Shown piece by piece: positions 1 to 10,017 of a stretch of 64,000 bases of DNA. The DNA lies in the NCBI GenBank assembly GCA_947259395.1, contig CAMYMN010000012.1, positions 1 through 64,000 on the forward strand. The letters are read 5' to 3'. Both the position numbers and the translations under genes were made by a program. The notes under the pieces were generated by a model. It ran no database searches and was not told where the DNA came from. It saw only the letters and a list, made by a program, of their open reading frames with translations. Source of the stretch: an uncultured Gammaproteobacteria bacterium (lineage in GTDB: Bacteria; Pseudomonadota; Gammaproteobacteria; Arenicellales; JAANXG01). Positions within the stretch are counted from its first letter, which is position 1, and every line of letters begins with the position of its first letter.

Positions 1-2114
1 TCGCCATCATTATCGAAGTCAGCGAGCACCGGGTCGGCGTTGGTCTCTTCGAATCGTATCCCTGAATTAAGGTCTTGATTCGTAAACGCATTACCGGGAC
101 GCAACCCGTTAATCAACAACTGACTGCGATCGGAATAGTGCAGATAACGGGGGTGGGCGAGATTTGTTAGGTAGATATCGAGGTCACTGTCGTTATCGAC
201 ATCGCCGACTGCGCTACCGATACTGTGTCCATAGGCTCCGTGCCGTGCCCCACCCCGCATCAATAACGCCGCTCCCGCCTCGCGAAAGCTGCCGGCCCCA
301 GTATTCACCCAAACCAGATTGGGATCCAGACGATAGTTGGTCACTACGATGTCTTGGGCACCGTCATCATTGAGGTCACTCCACACCACGCCGCGCCCAC
401 AAAGGGGCTCATCGAGTAAGACACCAGCATATTCACTCGCGTCCACAAAGGTGCCATCGCCTTGATTGCGCAGCAGTTGGTCGGAATCGCAAAATCCACG
501 CTCTATGCCCTTGCTCTCATAATTAGCGAGATACAAATCGAGCCAACCGTCGTTATCGAAATCACCCCATGCTGACGCCTCGGTCTGAATGGGCGCCACG
601 CGCGCGAAGCTAGGTGTCTGCGTACTAGCATTATGGAATGCACCGCCATTTTCATTGACGTACAACCTGTTGCCGTCGCGGTGAACCACGAACAAATCGA
701 TAAAGCCGTCATTATTGATGTCCGCCCAGGTTCCACCGTGACTGCCTTTGGGCACGTTTTCGCCGAGCAATGCAGTCACATCTTTAAATCCCTTGCCATC
801 TTCGTTGTGGAACACACGGGGACCGTCCACTAACAGATCGTCATAGCCGTCGTTGTCGTAGTCCCCCCAGGCAACCCGTTGCGACCGTATGCCTTGTAAC
901 CCTGATGTCGTGGCATCGGTGAATGTCACGACACCGCCTCGTGCTGCGAAAAAGCGGTGGGCCCGGCCACGATAAGCATAATGCTTGTGCAAGGATTGGC
1001 TGAGTTGGTCCAAGTCTTTTACGGAACGATTACCAGCAGCCAGAGATTGCATTAGGTAATCAACTGCCTGATCGACGTCTCCCTGATCAGAGGCCAGCTC
1101 ATATAGTTGGCGATACACACGCCAGGGTTGAGCGTGGTCATCCAACGCCTGTTTGAACAAGCGGTATGCCTCAATCTTGCGTCCTTGACGCTGACGCAAC
1201 ACCCCGAGCCAATAATATGATTCGGCCCCTTCCCAACCGTGAACTAATCGCCATGCATCGTCGTTTCGGTGTCGGGAATGTTCGCGAACATCATCTCGGG
1301 ACCAGTTGGACAGGTGCTGGCGCAGCCAATCTTCCGCCGTGTCCAGCGCCTCGTCCTGGTCGATCAGCCGCGCCGCCATTAATTGCCGCAGATGGCGATT
1401 GGTGGGTGAGCGCGCTAGTATGGATCGCGCCTCTTCTATGCTGATCCGTCGCGTCAACGTGCTCAAATAAACCCGGCTGATCAGCCTCGCGCCATTTTGA
1501 TCCGGAAAATGTCCCAGGTATAACTCTGCCAGTTCCCGTCTCGTGGTTGGATCTGTAGTTCTAATGATGAACTCTTGTAATTGCACCGCAATTGAGTCGC
1601 GTAACGCCGCCGATTCGGCTGTCGACACCAACCACTTCAAAAGTTCGATATTTTCCCGTTGCAGATTTAGGATTTGATATCCCTGATACGCCGTGTACAT
1701 CCCCTTCGGGGAATTTGCATGGCGGTGGGCGAAGGCATCAACCTCGGCCTCGACTTGCTGTCTGTTTTCCGTGTCTAAGGCAATCAACGCCGCCCACCGG
1801 CGATGACGCGAGGCATGGAAATCCGGATGCTGCGCCAGCACTGTCTCATATTGGGCAACCGCTTGTGACAGCATGCGCATTCGATACAAGCACTCGCCCA
1901 ACAGATGCCCCGCTTCCGGACGTGATGGATTGGCCTGCCACAACTCAGCGAGCCTCAAACGAGCCGTTTGCAACTGTCCTGCTTGCATCAGTTGACGCGA
2001 CATCGCCACGGACTGCTCGTAATCTTGCGGTATAACACGCGCCATAGGCGCACACCCAGACAAGAACAGGAGCGCAGTAACCGTGGCTCCGATATACCAA
2101 TGTGCCGTATACAT
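1..2114 (-). CDS. TPR + FG-GAP/VCBS (ASPIC/UnbV-like) repeat lipoprotein, 3' end truncated by the window edge
   Basis: Reverse-strand reading from ATG at 2114 gives MYTAHWYIGATVTALLFLSGCAPMARVIPQDYEQ... with a lipobox (LSGC). A TPR-like region follows, then repeated AWGDYDNDGYDDL / TWADINNDGFIDLF / AWGDFDNDGWLDLYLAN / ADFDNDGD motifs. The frame is open to position 1, which is probably why it is missing from the ORF track. Confidence 0.85.
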   Translation of the reverse strand, partial: MYTAHWYIGATVTALLFLSGCAPMARVIPQDYEQSVAMSRQLMQAGQLQTARLRLAELWQANPSRPEAGHLLGECLYRMRMLSQAVAQYETVLAQHPDFHASRHRRWAALIALDTENRQQVEAEVDAFAHRHANSPKGMYTAYQGYQILNLQRENIELLKWLVSTAESAALRDSIAVQLQEFIIRTTDPTTRRELAELYLGHFPDQNGARLISRVYLSTLTRRISIEEARSILARSPTNRHLRQLMAARLIDQDEALDTAEDWLRQHLSNWSRDDVREHSRHRNDDAWRLVHGWEGAESYYWLGVLRQRQGRKIEAYRLFKQALDDHAQPWRVYRQLYELASDQGDVDQAVDYLMQSLAAGNRSVKDLDQLSQSLHKHYAYRGRAHRFFAARGGVVTFTDATTSGLQGIRSQRVAWGDYDNDGYDDLLVDGPRVFHNEDGKGFKDVTALLGENVPKGSHGGTWADINNDGFIDLFVVHRDGNRLYVNENGGAFHNASTQTPSFARVAPIQTEASAWGDFDNDGWLDLYLANYESKGIERGFCDSDQLLRNQGDGTFVDASEYAGVLLDEPLCGRGVVWSDLNDDGAQDIVVTNYRLDPNLVWVNTGAGSFREAGAALLMRGGARHGAYGHSIGSAVGDVDNDSDLDIYLTNLAHPRYLHYSDRSQLLINGLRPGNAFTNQDLNSGIRFEETNADPVLADFDNDG

Positions 2115-2182
2115 GCGAAAATGTGAATCAGGTGACAGGTTAAACTTTATAGTAATATTTCCCACAAATATCGATGTGAAAG

Positions 2183-2665
2183 ATGAAAATCGTAGTCAAT
2201 ATTCTTATCATCCTGCTCATCTTAGGTGTTGGATTATCGAGTGGCGCCGTGCTACTGAACAAAGTCCCGATTCTAGATCCGCCGGGATGGAAAACGCGTC
2301 TTATCATCTATCTATCGAAAAACTCAGCAGCGATCGATCCACAGAGCCCGCTGCCGGAACTTCGCCCCGACCTGTATTCAGTTTCTGTCGAACAACTGTT
2401 CGACATCGTACGCGAAACAGCCATCGAACTGGACTGGCAGATAAAAAGTATTGACCATGCTCAGATGAGTATGGAAGTGATTGTTACGTCTTCATTGCTA
2501 AGTTTCAAAGATGACATGACAATGCGCGTGATGGCAAACGCCAGCGACAAAAGCAGTTTGTACGCAAGCTCCCAATCTCGTGTCGGGCGCGCGGATTTCG
2601 GCGCAAATCTTGGGCATATCTTGAAGTTAAAACGTACAGTCCAGCACAAAGTACCGCGCCTTTAG
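2183..2665 (+). CDS. DUF1499 family protein
   Basis: 160-aa ORF with an N-terminal TM segment and a SQSRVGRADFGANLGHI motif typical of DUF1499. Confidence 0.75.
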   Translation: MKIVVNILIILLILGVGLSSGAVLLNKVPILDPPGWKTRLIIYLSKNSAAIDPQSPLPELRPDLYSVSVEQLFDIVRETAIELDWQIKSIDHAQMSMEVIVTSSLLSFKDDMTMRVMANASDKSSLYASSQSRVGRADFGANLGHILKLKRTVQHKVPRL

Positions 2666-2685
2666 GCTTTGTAGTTCGCATCCAT

Positions 2686-4590
2686 TTGTCACTCCCTCTA
2701 CACGTGAAACCTACCGAGCAGTCCAGTCAATTCGATCTGCTCAAGCAGCGGCGCTTTCTGCCGTTTTTTATGACCCAGTTTTTAGGGGCTTTTAATGATA
2801 ACCTGTTCAAAAATGCGCTTATTATTCTGATCACGTTCCATCTTGCCTCAAGTCTAGAGATCCATGTTCTCGTAAACATCAGTGCGGGTCTTTTTATACT
2901 GCCGTTCTTTCTGTTTTCCGCCACCGCCGGTCAATTAGCGGATAAGTTTGACAAATCGGTACTCATGCGACACGTCAAGACGGTTGAAATCATTATTATG
3001 TTACTCGGCGCCCTTGGCATTTATTTCAAGAACATACCGTTGTTATTGAGTGTATTGTTTCTCATGGGCACTCAATCCACGTTTTTTGGCCCCGCCAAGT
3101 ACGGCATCCTGCCGCAACACCTCACTGAGCAGGAACTCGTCGGCGGAAACGGACTGGTGGAGACCGGTACATTCCTTGCGATACTGCTGGGTACGCTATT
3201 TGGAGGCGTGCTCGTCGGTCTCAGTGACGTCGGACGCCACCTGGCGGCCGTCTTTATCGTCAGCGTGGCAGTCATTGGCCGTTGGTGCAGCCACTTTATA
3301 CCTACCGCCCCACCGCCAGACCCGGAACTCAAGATCAATTTCAACATCGCCGCCGAGACCGTGCGCATCGTCAAATTCACGGTTCACAACCATACCGTGT
3401 TGCTCTCGATTCTTGGCATCTCGTGGTTCTGGTTTTTTGGCTCGGTGTTTCTGACCCAGTTTCCGAGTTACACGAAACTAACCTTGGGTGGTGACGGCAC
3501 TGTTGCGACCCTACTACTCACCTTCTTCTCCATTGGCATAGGCACAGGTTCTCTGCTATGCGAAAAACTCTCGGCGCGGCACATAGAACCCGGTTTGGTG
3601 CCATTGGGGGCCTTCGGTATGACCGTATTTGCTATTGACCTGGCCTTTGCTCACACCACGTTTACGGGTACACAATTGCTGAACGCACAAACGTTTCTGG
3701 TCAACGCGGCTAATTGGCGGGTATTAGTGGATCTTGGTTTGATCTCGTTGTTTAGTGGTTTTTATATCGTACCGCTGTATGCGATTGTGCAGAATCGAAG
3801 CGAACCTCGTCATCGCTCACGAATCATTGCCGGTAATAACATCATCAACGCGGTGTTCATGGTCATCGCCGCATTGATGTCCATCGGGCTTCTCAAGGCT
3901 GGACTGACCATACCGCAACTGTTCTTAGTAGTAGCGCTAATGAATGCGGCCGTCGCGGTATTCATTTTTGTCGAGGTCCCTGAATTCTTGATGCGAATGA
4001 TAATGTGGCTGTTGGTACATTCGATTTACCGTATTGAGTCCCGCGATTTACATCACATTCCGTTGACTGGGCCGGCGTTGCTGGTAAGTAACCATGTAAG
4101 CTTTGTGGACGCGCTGATTATTTCGGCAGCTAGTCCGCGTCCGATCCGATTTGTTATGGACCATCATATCTTTAATCTGCCGGTGTTGAATTTTGTGTTC
4201 CGCACCGCACGAGCGATACCCATCGCCTCGGCGCAACAAGATTCGTCGATGTTGGAGAACGCTTACGATACCATCGCCGATGCACTCGGCCGCGGCGAAC
4301 TCGTGTGCATCTTCCCCGAAGGTGAGATCACCAAGACCGGTGAGATCAACGATTTCAAAAAAGGCGTTGAACATATTGTGCGGCGCACACCGGTGACCGT
4401 TGTTCCGCTCGCCTTGCGCGGTGTCTGGGGTACTTTTTTCAGCCGTAAGGGGGGCCGCGCGATGTCCAGATGGCCAACACGATTGTGGTCAAAGATCATC
4501 ATCGCCAGCGGAGCGCCGTTGGCGCCGGAAACAGTGTCAGCGCCGCAGCTACAGGACCTGGTCACCGAGTTGCGCGGCCCCCGGTGCTGA
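2686..4590 (+). CDS. MFS transporter fused to a 1-acylglycerol-3-phosphate acyltransferase (PlsC) domain; LplT-Aas-like lysophospholipid transport/acylation
   Basis: 634-aa ORF (TTG start). N-terminal MFS (FLGAFNDNLFKNALIILITF); C-terminal acyltransferase with NHVSFVDALI and FPEGEITKTGEI motifs. Confidence 0.9.
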   Translation: MSLPLHVKPTEQSSQFDLLKQRRFLPFFMTQFLGAFNDNLFKNALIILITFHLASSLEIHVLVNISAGLFILPFFLFSATAGQLADKFDKSVLMRHVKTVEIIIMLLGALGIYFKNIPLLLSVLFLMGTQSTFFGPAKYGILPQHLTEQELVGGNGLVETGTFLAILLGTLFGGVLVGLSDVGRHLAAVFIVSVAVIGRWCSHFIPTAPPPDPELKINFNIAAETVRIVKFTVHNHTVLLSILGISWFWFFGSVFLTQFPSYTKLTLGGDGTVATLLLTFFSIGIGTGSLLCEKLSARHIEPGLVPLGAFGMTVFAIDLAFAHTTFTGTQLLNAQTFLVNAANWRVLVDLGLISLFSGFYIVPLYAIVQNRSEPRHRSRIIAGNNIINAVFMVIAALMSIGLLKAGLTIPQLFLVVALMNAAVAVFIFVEVPEFLMRMIMWLLVHSIYRIESRDLHHIPLTGPALLVSNHVSFVDALIISAASPRPIRFVMDHHIFNLPVLNFVFRTARAIPIASAQQDSSMLENAYDTIADALGRGELVCIFPEGEITKTGEINDFKKGVEHIVRRTPVTVVPLALRGVWGTFFSRKGGRAMSRWPTRLWSKIIIASGAPLAPETVSAPQLQDLVTELRGPRC

Positions 4591-4630
4591 GCCGCTTTTT
4601 GCACCGAGGTGATGGGTGATGGCACCGGGA

Positions 4631-5992
4631 TCAGGCAGGCATTTGCAGGGTGACGCACAATCCGGGGTCATTGCCGTCCAGGCTGAGCGCGATACCGTGC
4701 AATTTCGCCACTGCAGACACTAAACTTAGGCCAAGTCCACTGCCCGCTGACGTGCGGCTGTGGTCCAAGCGGTAAAATCTTTGAAAGACCTGGTCGCGCT
4801 CGGGTTCCGGCACACCGGGACCGGTGTCACAGATCATGACCCGCCGCAACCCATCGTCCACGCACACCTTGATATTTCCACCTGCTGGCGTGTATTTGAT
4901 CGCGTTGTCGAGCAGATTGGCGAACGCTTGAAATAACAAATCCCGGTCGCCATAAATGGTCATCGATGATTCGCATTCGAGATTGAATCCGAGCCCCTGC
5001 TCTTCGGCCACCGGACCGTACAGATCACCGACATCACGCAATAGGGGTTGCAATTCGATCGCGTCGAACCCCTCGCGTCTAGACTCCGATTCGATACGCG
5101 CGATTCGCAACAGTGCATTAAAGGTGGCAAGCAGTCCGTCGGCCTCGTTGACTGCGCTGTCGATCAGGTTCTGACGCGAGTCGCCTTGTACATCCGACAT
5201 ACGTAAGCTTTCCAATCCACGGCGCAAGCGAGCCAGAGGTGTCCTCAGATCATGGGCGATATTGTCAGAGACTCGACGTACACCGTCCATCAAAAGTTCT
5301 ATTTGGTCGAGCATGCGGTTGAGGTTGTCCGCCAGCGCATCGAAGTCATCATCAGATTGGCTGGTCGGAATCCTCTTGGTCAGATCGCCCGACATGATTT
5401 CCCGGCTGGTGCGATTGATCAGTTCGATCCGACGCATCATGCTGCGACTCATCATCACACCGCCCAGCAAGGCAAGGGCCAGGGTAATTGCCATCCCCCA
5501 AGTCAACGTACGTATGATCAGTTTCTGCGTATCCTCCAGTTCAAACATATCGCGACCAACGAGCAGGTAAAAATTTCTCTTTAGCACGAATGCCCGCGCC
5601 CGTGCCCGATGAATACGCTTGGTTTCAGATCCGCCCAGCTGAAAATTGAACCAACCCTGCTCGTCCTCTCGCACCTTCGGCCAGCGATCGATATTACCCA
5701 CCAGTGGATTGAGTTGACTGTCTGCGAGTAGATAAATTGAGGAATCGCCCGGTTGTTGAGCGGTCAACCGTTCGGCGATCTGTGCCGTCAAGCCACCAAG
5801 ACCGTCGGTTTCATAACGTTCGGCGAGGCCCTTTATCTCGGCCTCAATCGTTTCGTCCGCCTGCCGTGACATATAAGCTGCCGTTGACCAATAGATAAAA
5901 CCGAGCAGGGCCAGCACCGAGGCGCTGAACAACACCATGTAAATCAGTGCAAGGCGAAAGGTTGAGCTTCTAAAGAGCTTGTTAAGACGCAC
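4631..5992 (-). CDS. Sensor histidine kinase (HAMP, HisKA, HATPase)
   Basis: HDLRTPLARLRRGLE H-box, DNAIKYTP N-box, GSGLGLSLV G-box; two TM helices. Overlaps the upstream regulator by 11 nt. Confidence 0.93.
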   Translation of the reverse strand: MRLNKLFRSSTFRLALIYMVLFSASVLALLGFIYWSTAAYMSRQADETIEAEIKGLAERYETDGLGGLTAQIAERLTAQQPGDSSIYLLADSQLNPLVGNIDRWPKVREDEQGWFNFQLGGSETKRIHRARARAFVLKRNFYLLVGRDMFELEDTQKLIIRTLTWGMAITLALALLGGVMMSRSMMRRIELINRTSREIMSGDLTKRIPTSQSDDDFDALADNLNRMLDQIELLMDGVRRVSDNIAHDLRTPLARLRRGLESLRMSDVQGDSRQNLIDSAVNEADGLLATFNALLRIARIESESRREGFDAIELQPLLRDVGDLYGPVAEEQGLGFNLECESSMTIYGDRDLLFQAFANLLDNAIKYTPAGGNIKVCVDDGLRRVMICDTGPGVPEPERDQVFQRFYRLDHSRTSAGSGLGLSLVSAVAKLHGIALSLDGNDPGLCVTLQMPA

Positions 5993-6656
5993 GGAGCACG
6001 TAGCCGGCGCCGCGAACCGTATGCAGCAAGGGTTGCGGAAATTCTTTATCGATCTTGCTTCTCAACCGGCTGATATGTACATCGATGACGTTTGTCTGGG
6101 GATCAAAATGATATTCCCAAACCTTTTCCAACAGCATGGTGCGGGTTACTACTTGTCCACTGTGGCGCATCAAAAACTCGAGCAGACGAAATTCTCGCGG
6201 TTGCAGGTCAATAATCTTGTCACCGCGTTTTACCTGACGCGACAATAGATCCATTTCCAAATCCGCGACTTGTAGTTTCGTGGTCGGTGCTTCGACATCG
6301 GTGCGCCTTACCAATGCCTCCAGGCGCGCCAACAACTCTGAAAACGCGAACGGCTTTACCAGATAATCGTCACCACCGGCCTTGAGGCCCTGCACCCGGT
6401 CATCGACCTCCCCCAGCGCGCTGAGTATCAATGCCGGCGTATGGTTGTCTGCGAAACGTAACGATTTGATGATGGACAGGCCGTCTAATTCCGGCAGCAT
6501 CCTGTCGACAACGAGTACATCATAGGATTCAGTACTCGCCAGGTGTAACCCTGCCTTGCCATCCGCGGCGTGATCTGCCACATGCCCCTGCTCTTTGAGG
6601 CCTTTGACAACATATGAGGCGGTATCGTGGTCGTCTTCGATTACTAGCACCCGCAT
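5982..6656 (-). CDS. OmpR/PhoB-type response regulator
   Basis: MRVLVIEDDHDTASYVVKGL... receiver plus winged-helix (DVHISRLRSKI...VRGAGYVL). Start set at the internal ATG at 6656 inside ORF 5982..6773. Confidence 0.93.
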   Translation of the reverse strand: MRVLVIEDDHDTASYVVKGLKEQGHVADHAADGKAGLHLASTESYDVLVVDRMLPELDGLSIIKSLRFADNHTPALILSALGEVDDRVQGLKAGGDDYLVKPFAFSELLARLEALVRRTDVEAPTTKLQVADLEMDLLSRQVKRGDKIIDLQPREFRLLEFLMRHSGQVVTRTMLLEKVWEYHFDPQTNVIDVHISRLRSKIDKEFPQPLLHTVRGAGYVLRAS

Positions 6657-6722
6657 AGTTCTATGTTCAGTGGTTGCAGCGCGTTCGTCAATGCCGTGTG
6701 GTGATCTTCCGGATAAGGAATC

Positions 6723-6750
6723 CCCGGGGCCGTCGCCCGCCGGCCCCGGG
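6723..6750 (-). terminator. GC-rich hairpin between the htrA-like gene and the response regulator gene (terminator/attenuator-like)
   Basis: CCCGGGGCC (6723-6731) pairs with GGCCCCGGG (6742-6750), 10-nt loop. No obvious U-tract, so read-through or processing is possible. Confidence 0.4.
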
Positions 6751-6793
6751 TTTACTCGCAGTTGACCTTGCATTTATGCGAATCTCACGGCAT

Positions 6794-8320
6794 TTATGCG
6801 AATCTCACTGCCACGAATCGATCACTACCGCGCCGCTCGATCAATATCAACACTGATGACTGGTCCGCTTTTACGGCTCGCTCGACGGCATTCACCACAT
6901 CACTCGGCGCGTTTACGGTCTCACCACCGATCATCTTAATGACATCACCCGGAGAAAATCCCTTACGCGCGGCCGGGCTGCCAGGCGTCACTTCGGTCAC
7001 CAGCACCCCTTCGGTGTCGTTTGGAACGCGAAATTGACGCCGCGTCTCCGCAGTCAGCGGTGCCAACGTTAAACCGAGTTTTGGCCGATCGGCACCACCA
7101 AGTGCGTTCCCGGCATCCGCTACCGTCTCCTCCTCATCCGGGCTCGCGCCGACCGTCACCCGAAGCGTCCGCAAATCACCTGCGCGCCATATTTCTAACT
7201 CGACGTTTCGATCGGCAGCCACGCTCGCCACCAACTTAGGCAACTCCCGCATGCGCCCGATTGCTTGGCCATCGAACTTACGGATCACATCACCCGTCTG
7301 TACGCCCGCTTGGTGCGCGGGGCTGCCATCGACCACACTGGCTACCAGAGCGCCGTTTTGGTCGTCGAGACCCAGGGTGTCCGCGATGTCCTCGGTTACC
7401 GTCTGGATCTGAACACCCAGCCATCCGCGGTTCACGCGGCCGGTGGCGATGAGTTGCTCGATGACAGGTTTTGCCATGTTGGCCGGAATCGCGAATCCGA
7501 TGCCCACGTTACCGCCGTTTGGCGAAAAAATGGCGGTATTCACTCCCACCACAGTACCATCGACCGCAAACAATGGCCCGCCCGAGTTCCCTTGGTTAAT
7601 CGGCGCATCGATTTGCAGGAAATCGTCCAACGGGCCGGAACGAATGTCGCGACCGCGCGCGGAAATGATGCCGGTGGTGGCGGTGCCGCCCAAACCGAAC
7701 GGGTTACCGATAGCAACCACCCAATCGCCGACACGCGCACGTCCCGAGTCACCGAACACCACGTAGGGCAGCGGTTCGTCTGCAGTGATTTTCAGCAAAG
7801 CCAGATCGGTCTTCGCGTCATATCCCTTGAGCTCGGCCGGATAGCGCTTGCCGCCGTTGGTGACGACGGTGATCTCGGACGCACCCTTAATGACGTGATG
7901 ATTCGTCACCACATATCCATCGGGATCGATAACAAACCCGGATCCCACCGCGTGGATTCGCTCGTTGGGCTTCGAAAAGCGATCCGGTGTATCGAAGTGA
8001 CGATCGAAAAACTCCTGAAACGGAGAATTGGGTGGAAACCGGAAATGAGGACCACGTTCAGACTGCTGAGCAGGCGGCGCACCAGCGGTTGAAACATTCA
8101 CCACTGCGGGTTTCACTGCCTCCACCACGTCAGCAAAGCTAGCGGGCTTGTCAATTATGCTCGTGGCCGGTATCAAGGTGTGGGCGGGGGCGGACTTCGC
8201 CGCCGCCGGGGAAACGGGTTGAACAAGCAACGCGACGGTCAGGGCAGTGCCTACTGCACTGGCGATGAGCCATCGCCGATTTGAAAATTGTTTCAACATT
8301 TGATTCTGCATCTTTCGCAC
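6794..8320 (-). CDS. HtrA/DegP-family periplasmic serine protease (Do-like) with two PDZ domains
   Basis: Signal peptide; catalytic motifs VTNHHVIKGA, KTDLALLKI, QGNSGGPLFAVDG; two PDZ regions (GWLGVQIQTV..., PKLGLTLAPL...). Confidence 0.95.
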   Translation of the reverse strand: MRKMQNQMLKQFSNRRWLIASAVGTALTVALLVQPVSPAAAKSAPAHTLIPATSIIDKPASFADVVEAVKPAVVNVSTAGAPPAQQSERGPHFRFPPNSPFQEFFDRHFDTPDRFSKPNERIHAVGSGFVIDPDGYVVTNHHVIKGASEITVVTNGGKRYPAELKGYDAKTDLALLKITADEPLPYVVFGDSGRARVGDWVVAIGNPFGLGGTATTGIISARGRDIRSGPLDDFLQIDAPINQGNSGGPLFAVDGTVVGVNTAIFSPNGGNVGIGFAIPANMAKPVIEQLIATGRVNRGWLGVQIQTVTEDIADTLGLDDQNGALVASVVDGSPAHQAGVQTGDVIRKFDGQAIGRMRELPKLVASVAADRNVELEIWRAGDLRTLRVTVGASPDEEETVADAGNALGGADRPKLGLTLAPLTAETRRQFRVPNDTEGVLVTEVTPGSPAARKGFSPGDVIKMIGGETVNAPSDVVNAVERAVKADQSSVLILIERRGSDRFVAVRFA

Positions 8321-8569
8321 ACTCCATAGTCTACGGATTCAAGGAATGGGGCCAGGCATATCGCCTAAACTGGATGGCTGAAATTGTAGGGATCCGGAGC
8401 TTACGAATCAGTTTCGTAAAAATTAAATTTAAGTAACCTGTGGCCGTGGATTCCTTTGATCATTCTCCCTGCACGACCGCGGAAAGCGCACAAATCCTGT
8501 AAAATAGGCGCATCCAATCATGCTCAGCACTAATGAAAAGGTTGAGCGGCATGTAGATACCTAGACACT

Positions 8570-9370
8570 GTGCCCACCATTCGCATCAACGATATTGATC
8601 TTTATTACGATCGTAGTGGCGACGGCGAGCCATTGTTGTTTCTTCACGGCCTCGGCTCAAGTAGCCGCGATTGGGAGTTCCAAAAGACTTATTTCACGAG
8701 CCGCTACCAAGTTATCACTATTGATACCCGTGGTCACGGCCGGTCCGGAAAACCACCTGGTCCGTATACCATAGATCTATTTGCGCGCGACATCGTGGAA
8801 CTTCACAAGGAGCTGGAACTCGGGCCAGTGCATGTGGTGGGTTTGTCGATGGGTGGGATGATTGCTTTCCAGCTTGTCATAGATCAACCCTCCCTGGTTC
8901 ATTCCGTAACTATCGTCAACAGCGGGCCAGCGTTGATTCTTAACACGCTAAGACTAAAGCTGAGCTTTAAGAAACGAGAATGGATTGTCCGATTATTTGG
9001 CATGCGTAAGATGGGCAAAGTGCTGGCAAACTCGCTATTACCAGAACCACATCAACAGGAGTTACACAGATTATTCATCGATCGTTGGGCGGAGAACAAT
9101 CGAAAGGCCTACCTTACATCGCTGCGCGCACTGATTGGCTGGAGCGTTGCTGATCGTATCCACGATATTCGGTGCCCAACGCTGATCGTGAGTGCCGACC
9201 AGGACTACACGCCGGTGGTCTACAAACAGGCTTATGCAGCCAAAATTCCTGGTGCTGAAGTCGCTGTCATCAGACACTCGCGGCACATGTCCCCCATCGA
9301 TCAGCCTGACGCGTTCAATCGTACTCTAGACGAGTTTCTAGCCAGATATCCGGTAGCGCGTCAACCGTAG
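8570..9370 (+). CDS. Alpha/beta-fold hydrolase
   Basis: 266 aa (GTG start), HGLGSSSRDWEFQ, nucleophile elbow GLSMGGM, terminal catalytic His (RHSRHMSPIDQP). Confidence 0.9.
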   Translation: MPTIRINDIDLYYDRSGDGEPLLFLHGLGSSSRDWEFQKTYFTSRYQVITIDTRGHGRSGKPPGPYTIDLFARDIVELHKELELGPVHVVGLSMGGMIAFQLVIDQPSLVHSVTIVNSGPALILNTLRLKLSFKKREWIVRLFGMRKMGKVLANSLLPEPHQQELHRLFIDRWAENNRKAYLTSLRALIGWSVADRIHDIRCPTLIVSADQDYTPVVYKQAYAAKIPGAEVAVIRHSRHMSPIDQPDAFNRTLDEFLARYPVARQP

Positions 9371-10005
9371 CCGTTAATCATTCTAATTTTGCCGTCTTGG
9401 GTCTTGCGGTAGAATCGTCTCAATTCTTGAAACATCTCCGGGTGTTGGCGAACATAGCGCTGCTCTAGCCACCAACAGTACTTGGCGGCATATTGATTAG
9501 CGTGTCGGTATCGTTCCAGTTGCTCACTGTTCAAACTACTGTCGAAGCTAATCCTTTCAAACAACCATTGATGTAAACCATCCGGCATATGACAGTTCTG
9601 TTCACGCAATAAACTTGACAATCCAACATATTTATCTACTTCTGCTTGTAACTCGAGTTCCATCAGCGTCACGCTGCGCTTATAACCAGCATTCCACGTC
9701 AGATATAAGAAATGACTCACGCCCTCAACGGCGATGCAATACTCGGACAGGTTATCGTCACTGAGACTAGTAAGCGGATTCTCTCGTGCGAGAGGTTTCA
9801 GCACATCCTGATCGACGTAAAGAGAAAGGTGAAGGTCCGTATCACTCTCATGCACAAGTAATTTTTCGCCAACCGCTCGTGGGTTGAGACTGGTATCCAG
9901 AGCGTGGGCCACGACGGCATCAGTAATCAAAAAATCATCAACATTGTGATCGACAGCAATTTCGTAAATTGCTTGCAGTTGTTTTTGCAACACGTGCAAC
10001 TGCAT
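9361..10005 (-). CDS. Conserved-looking hypothetical protein (214 aa)
   Basis: Full-length ORF with soluble composition. Convergent with, and overlapping by 10 nt, the hydrolase. No family recognised. Confidence 0.6.
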   Translation of the reverse strand: MQLHVLQKQLQAIYEIAVDHNVDDFLITDAVVAHALDTSLNPRAVGEKLLVHESDTDLHLSLYVDQDVLKPLARENPLTSLSDDNLSEYCIAVEGVSHFLYLTWNAGYKRSVTLMELELQAEVDKYVGLSSLLREQNCHMPDGLHQWLFERISFDSSLNSEQLERYRHANQYAAKYCWWLEQRYVRQHPEMFQELRRFYRKTQDGKIRMINGYG

Positions 10006-10017
10006 GACAATAATCGG

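Noticed and set aside
4575-4605. Possible bidirectional terminator between the MFS-acyltransferase and histidine kinase genes
   Set aside because: Only a short, imperfect CCGGTGC/GCACCGAGG pairing around TTTTT; not strong enough to report as a feature.
7265-8092. 275-aa plus-strand ORF inside the htrA-like gene
   Set aside because: Antisense to a clearly conserved HtrA protease. No recognisable domain; GC-rich shadow ORF.
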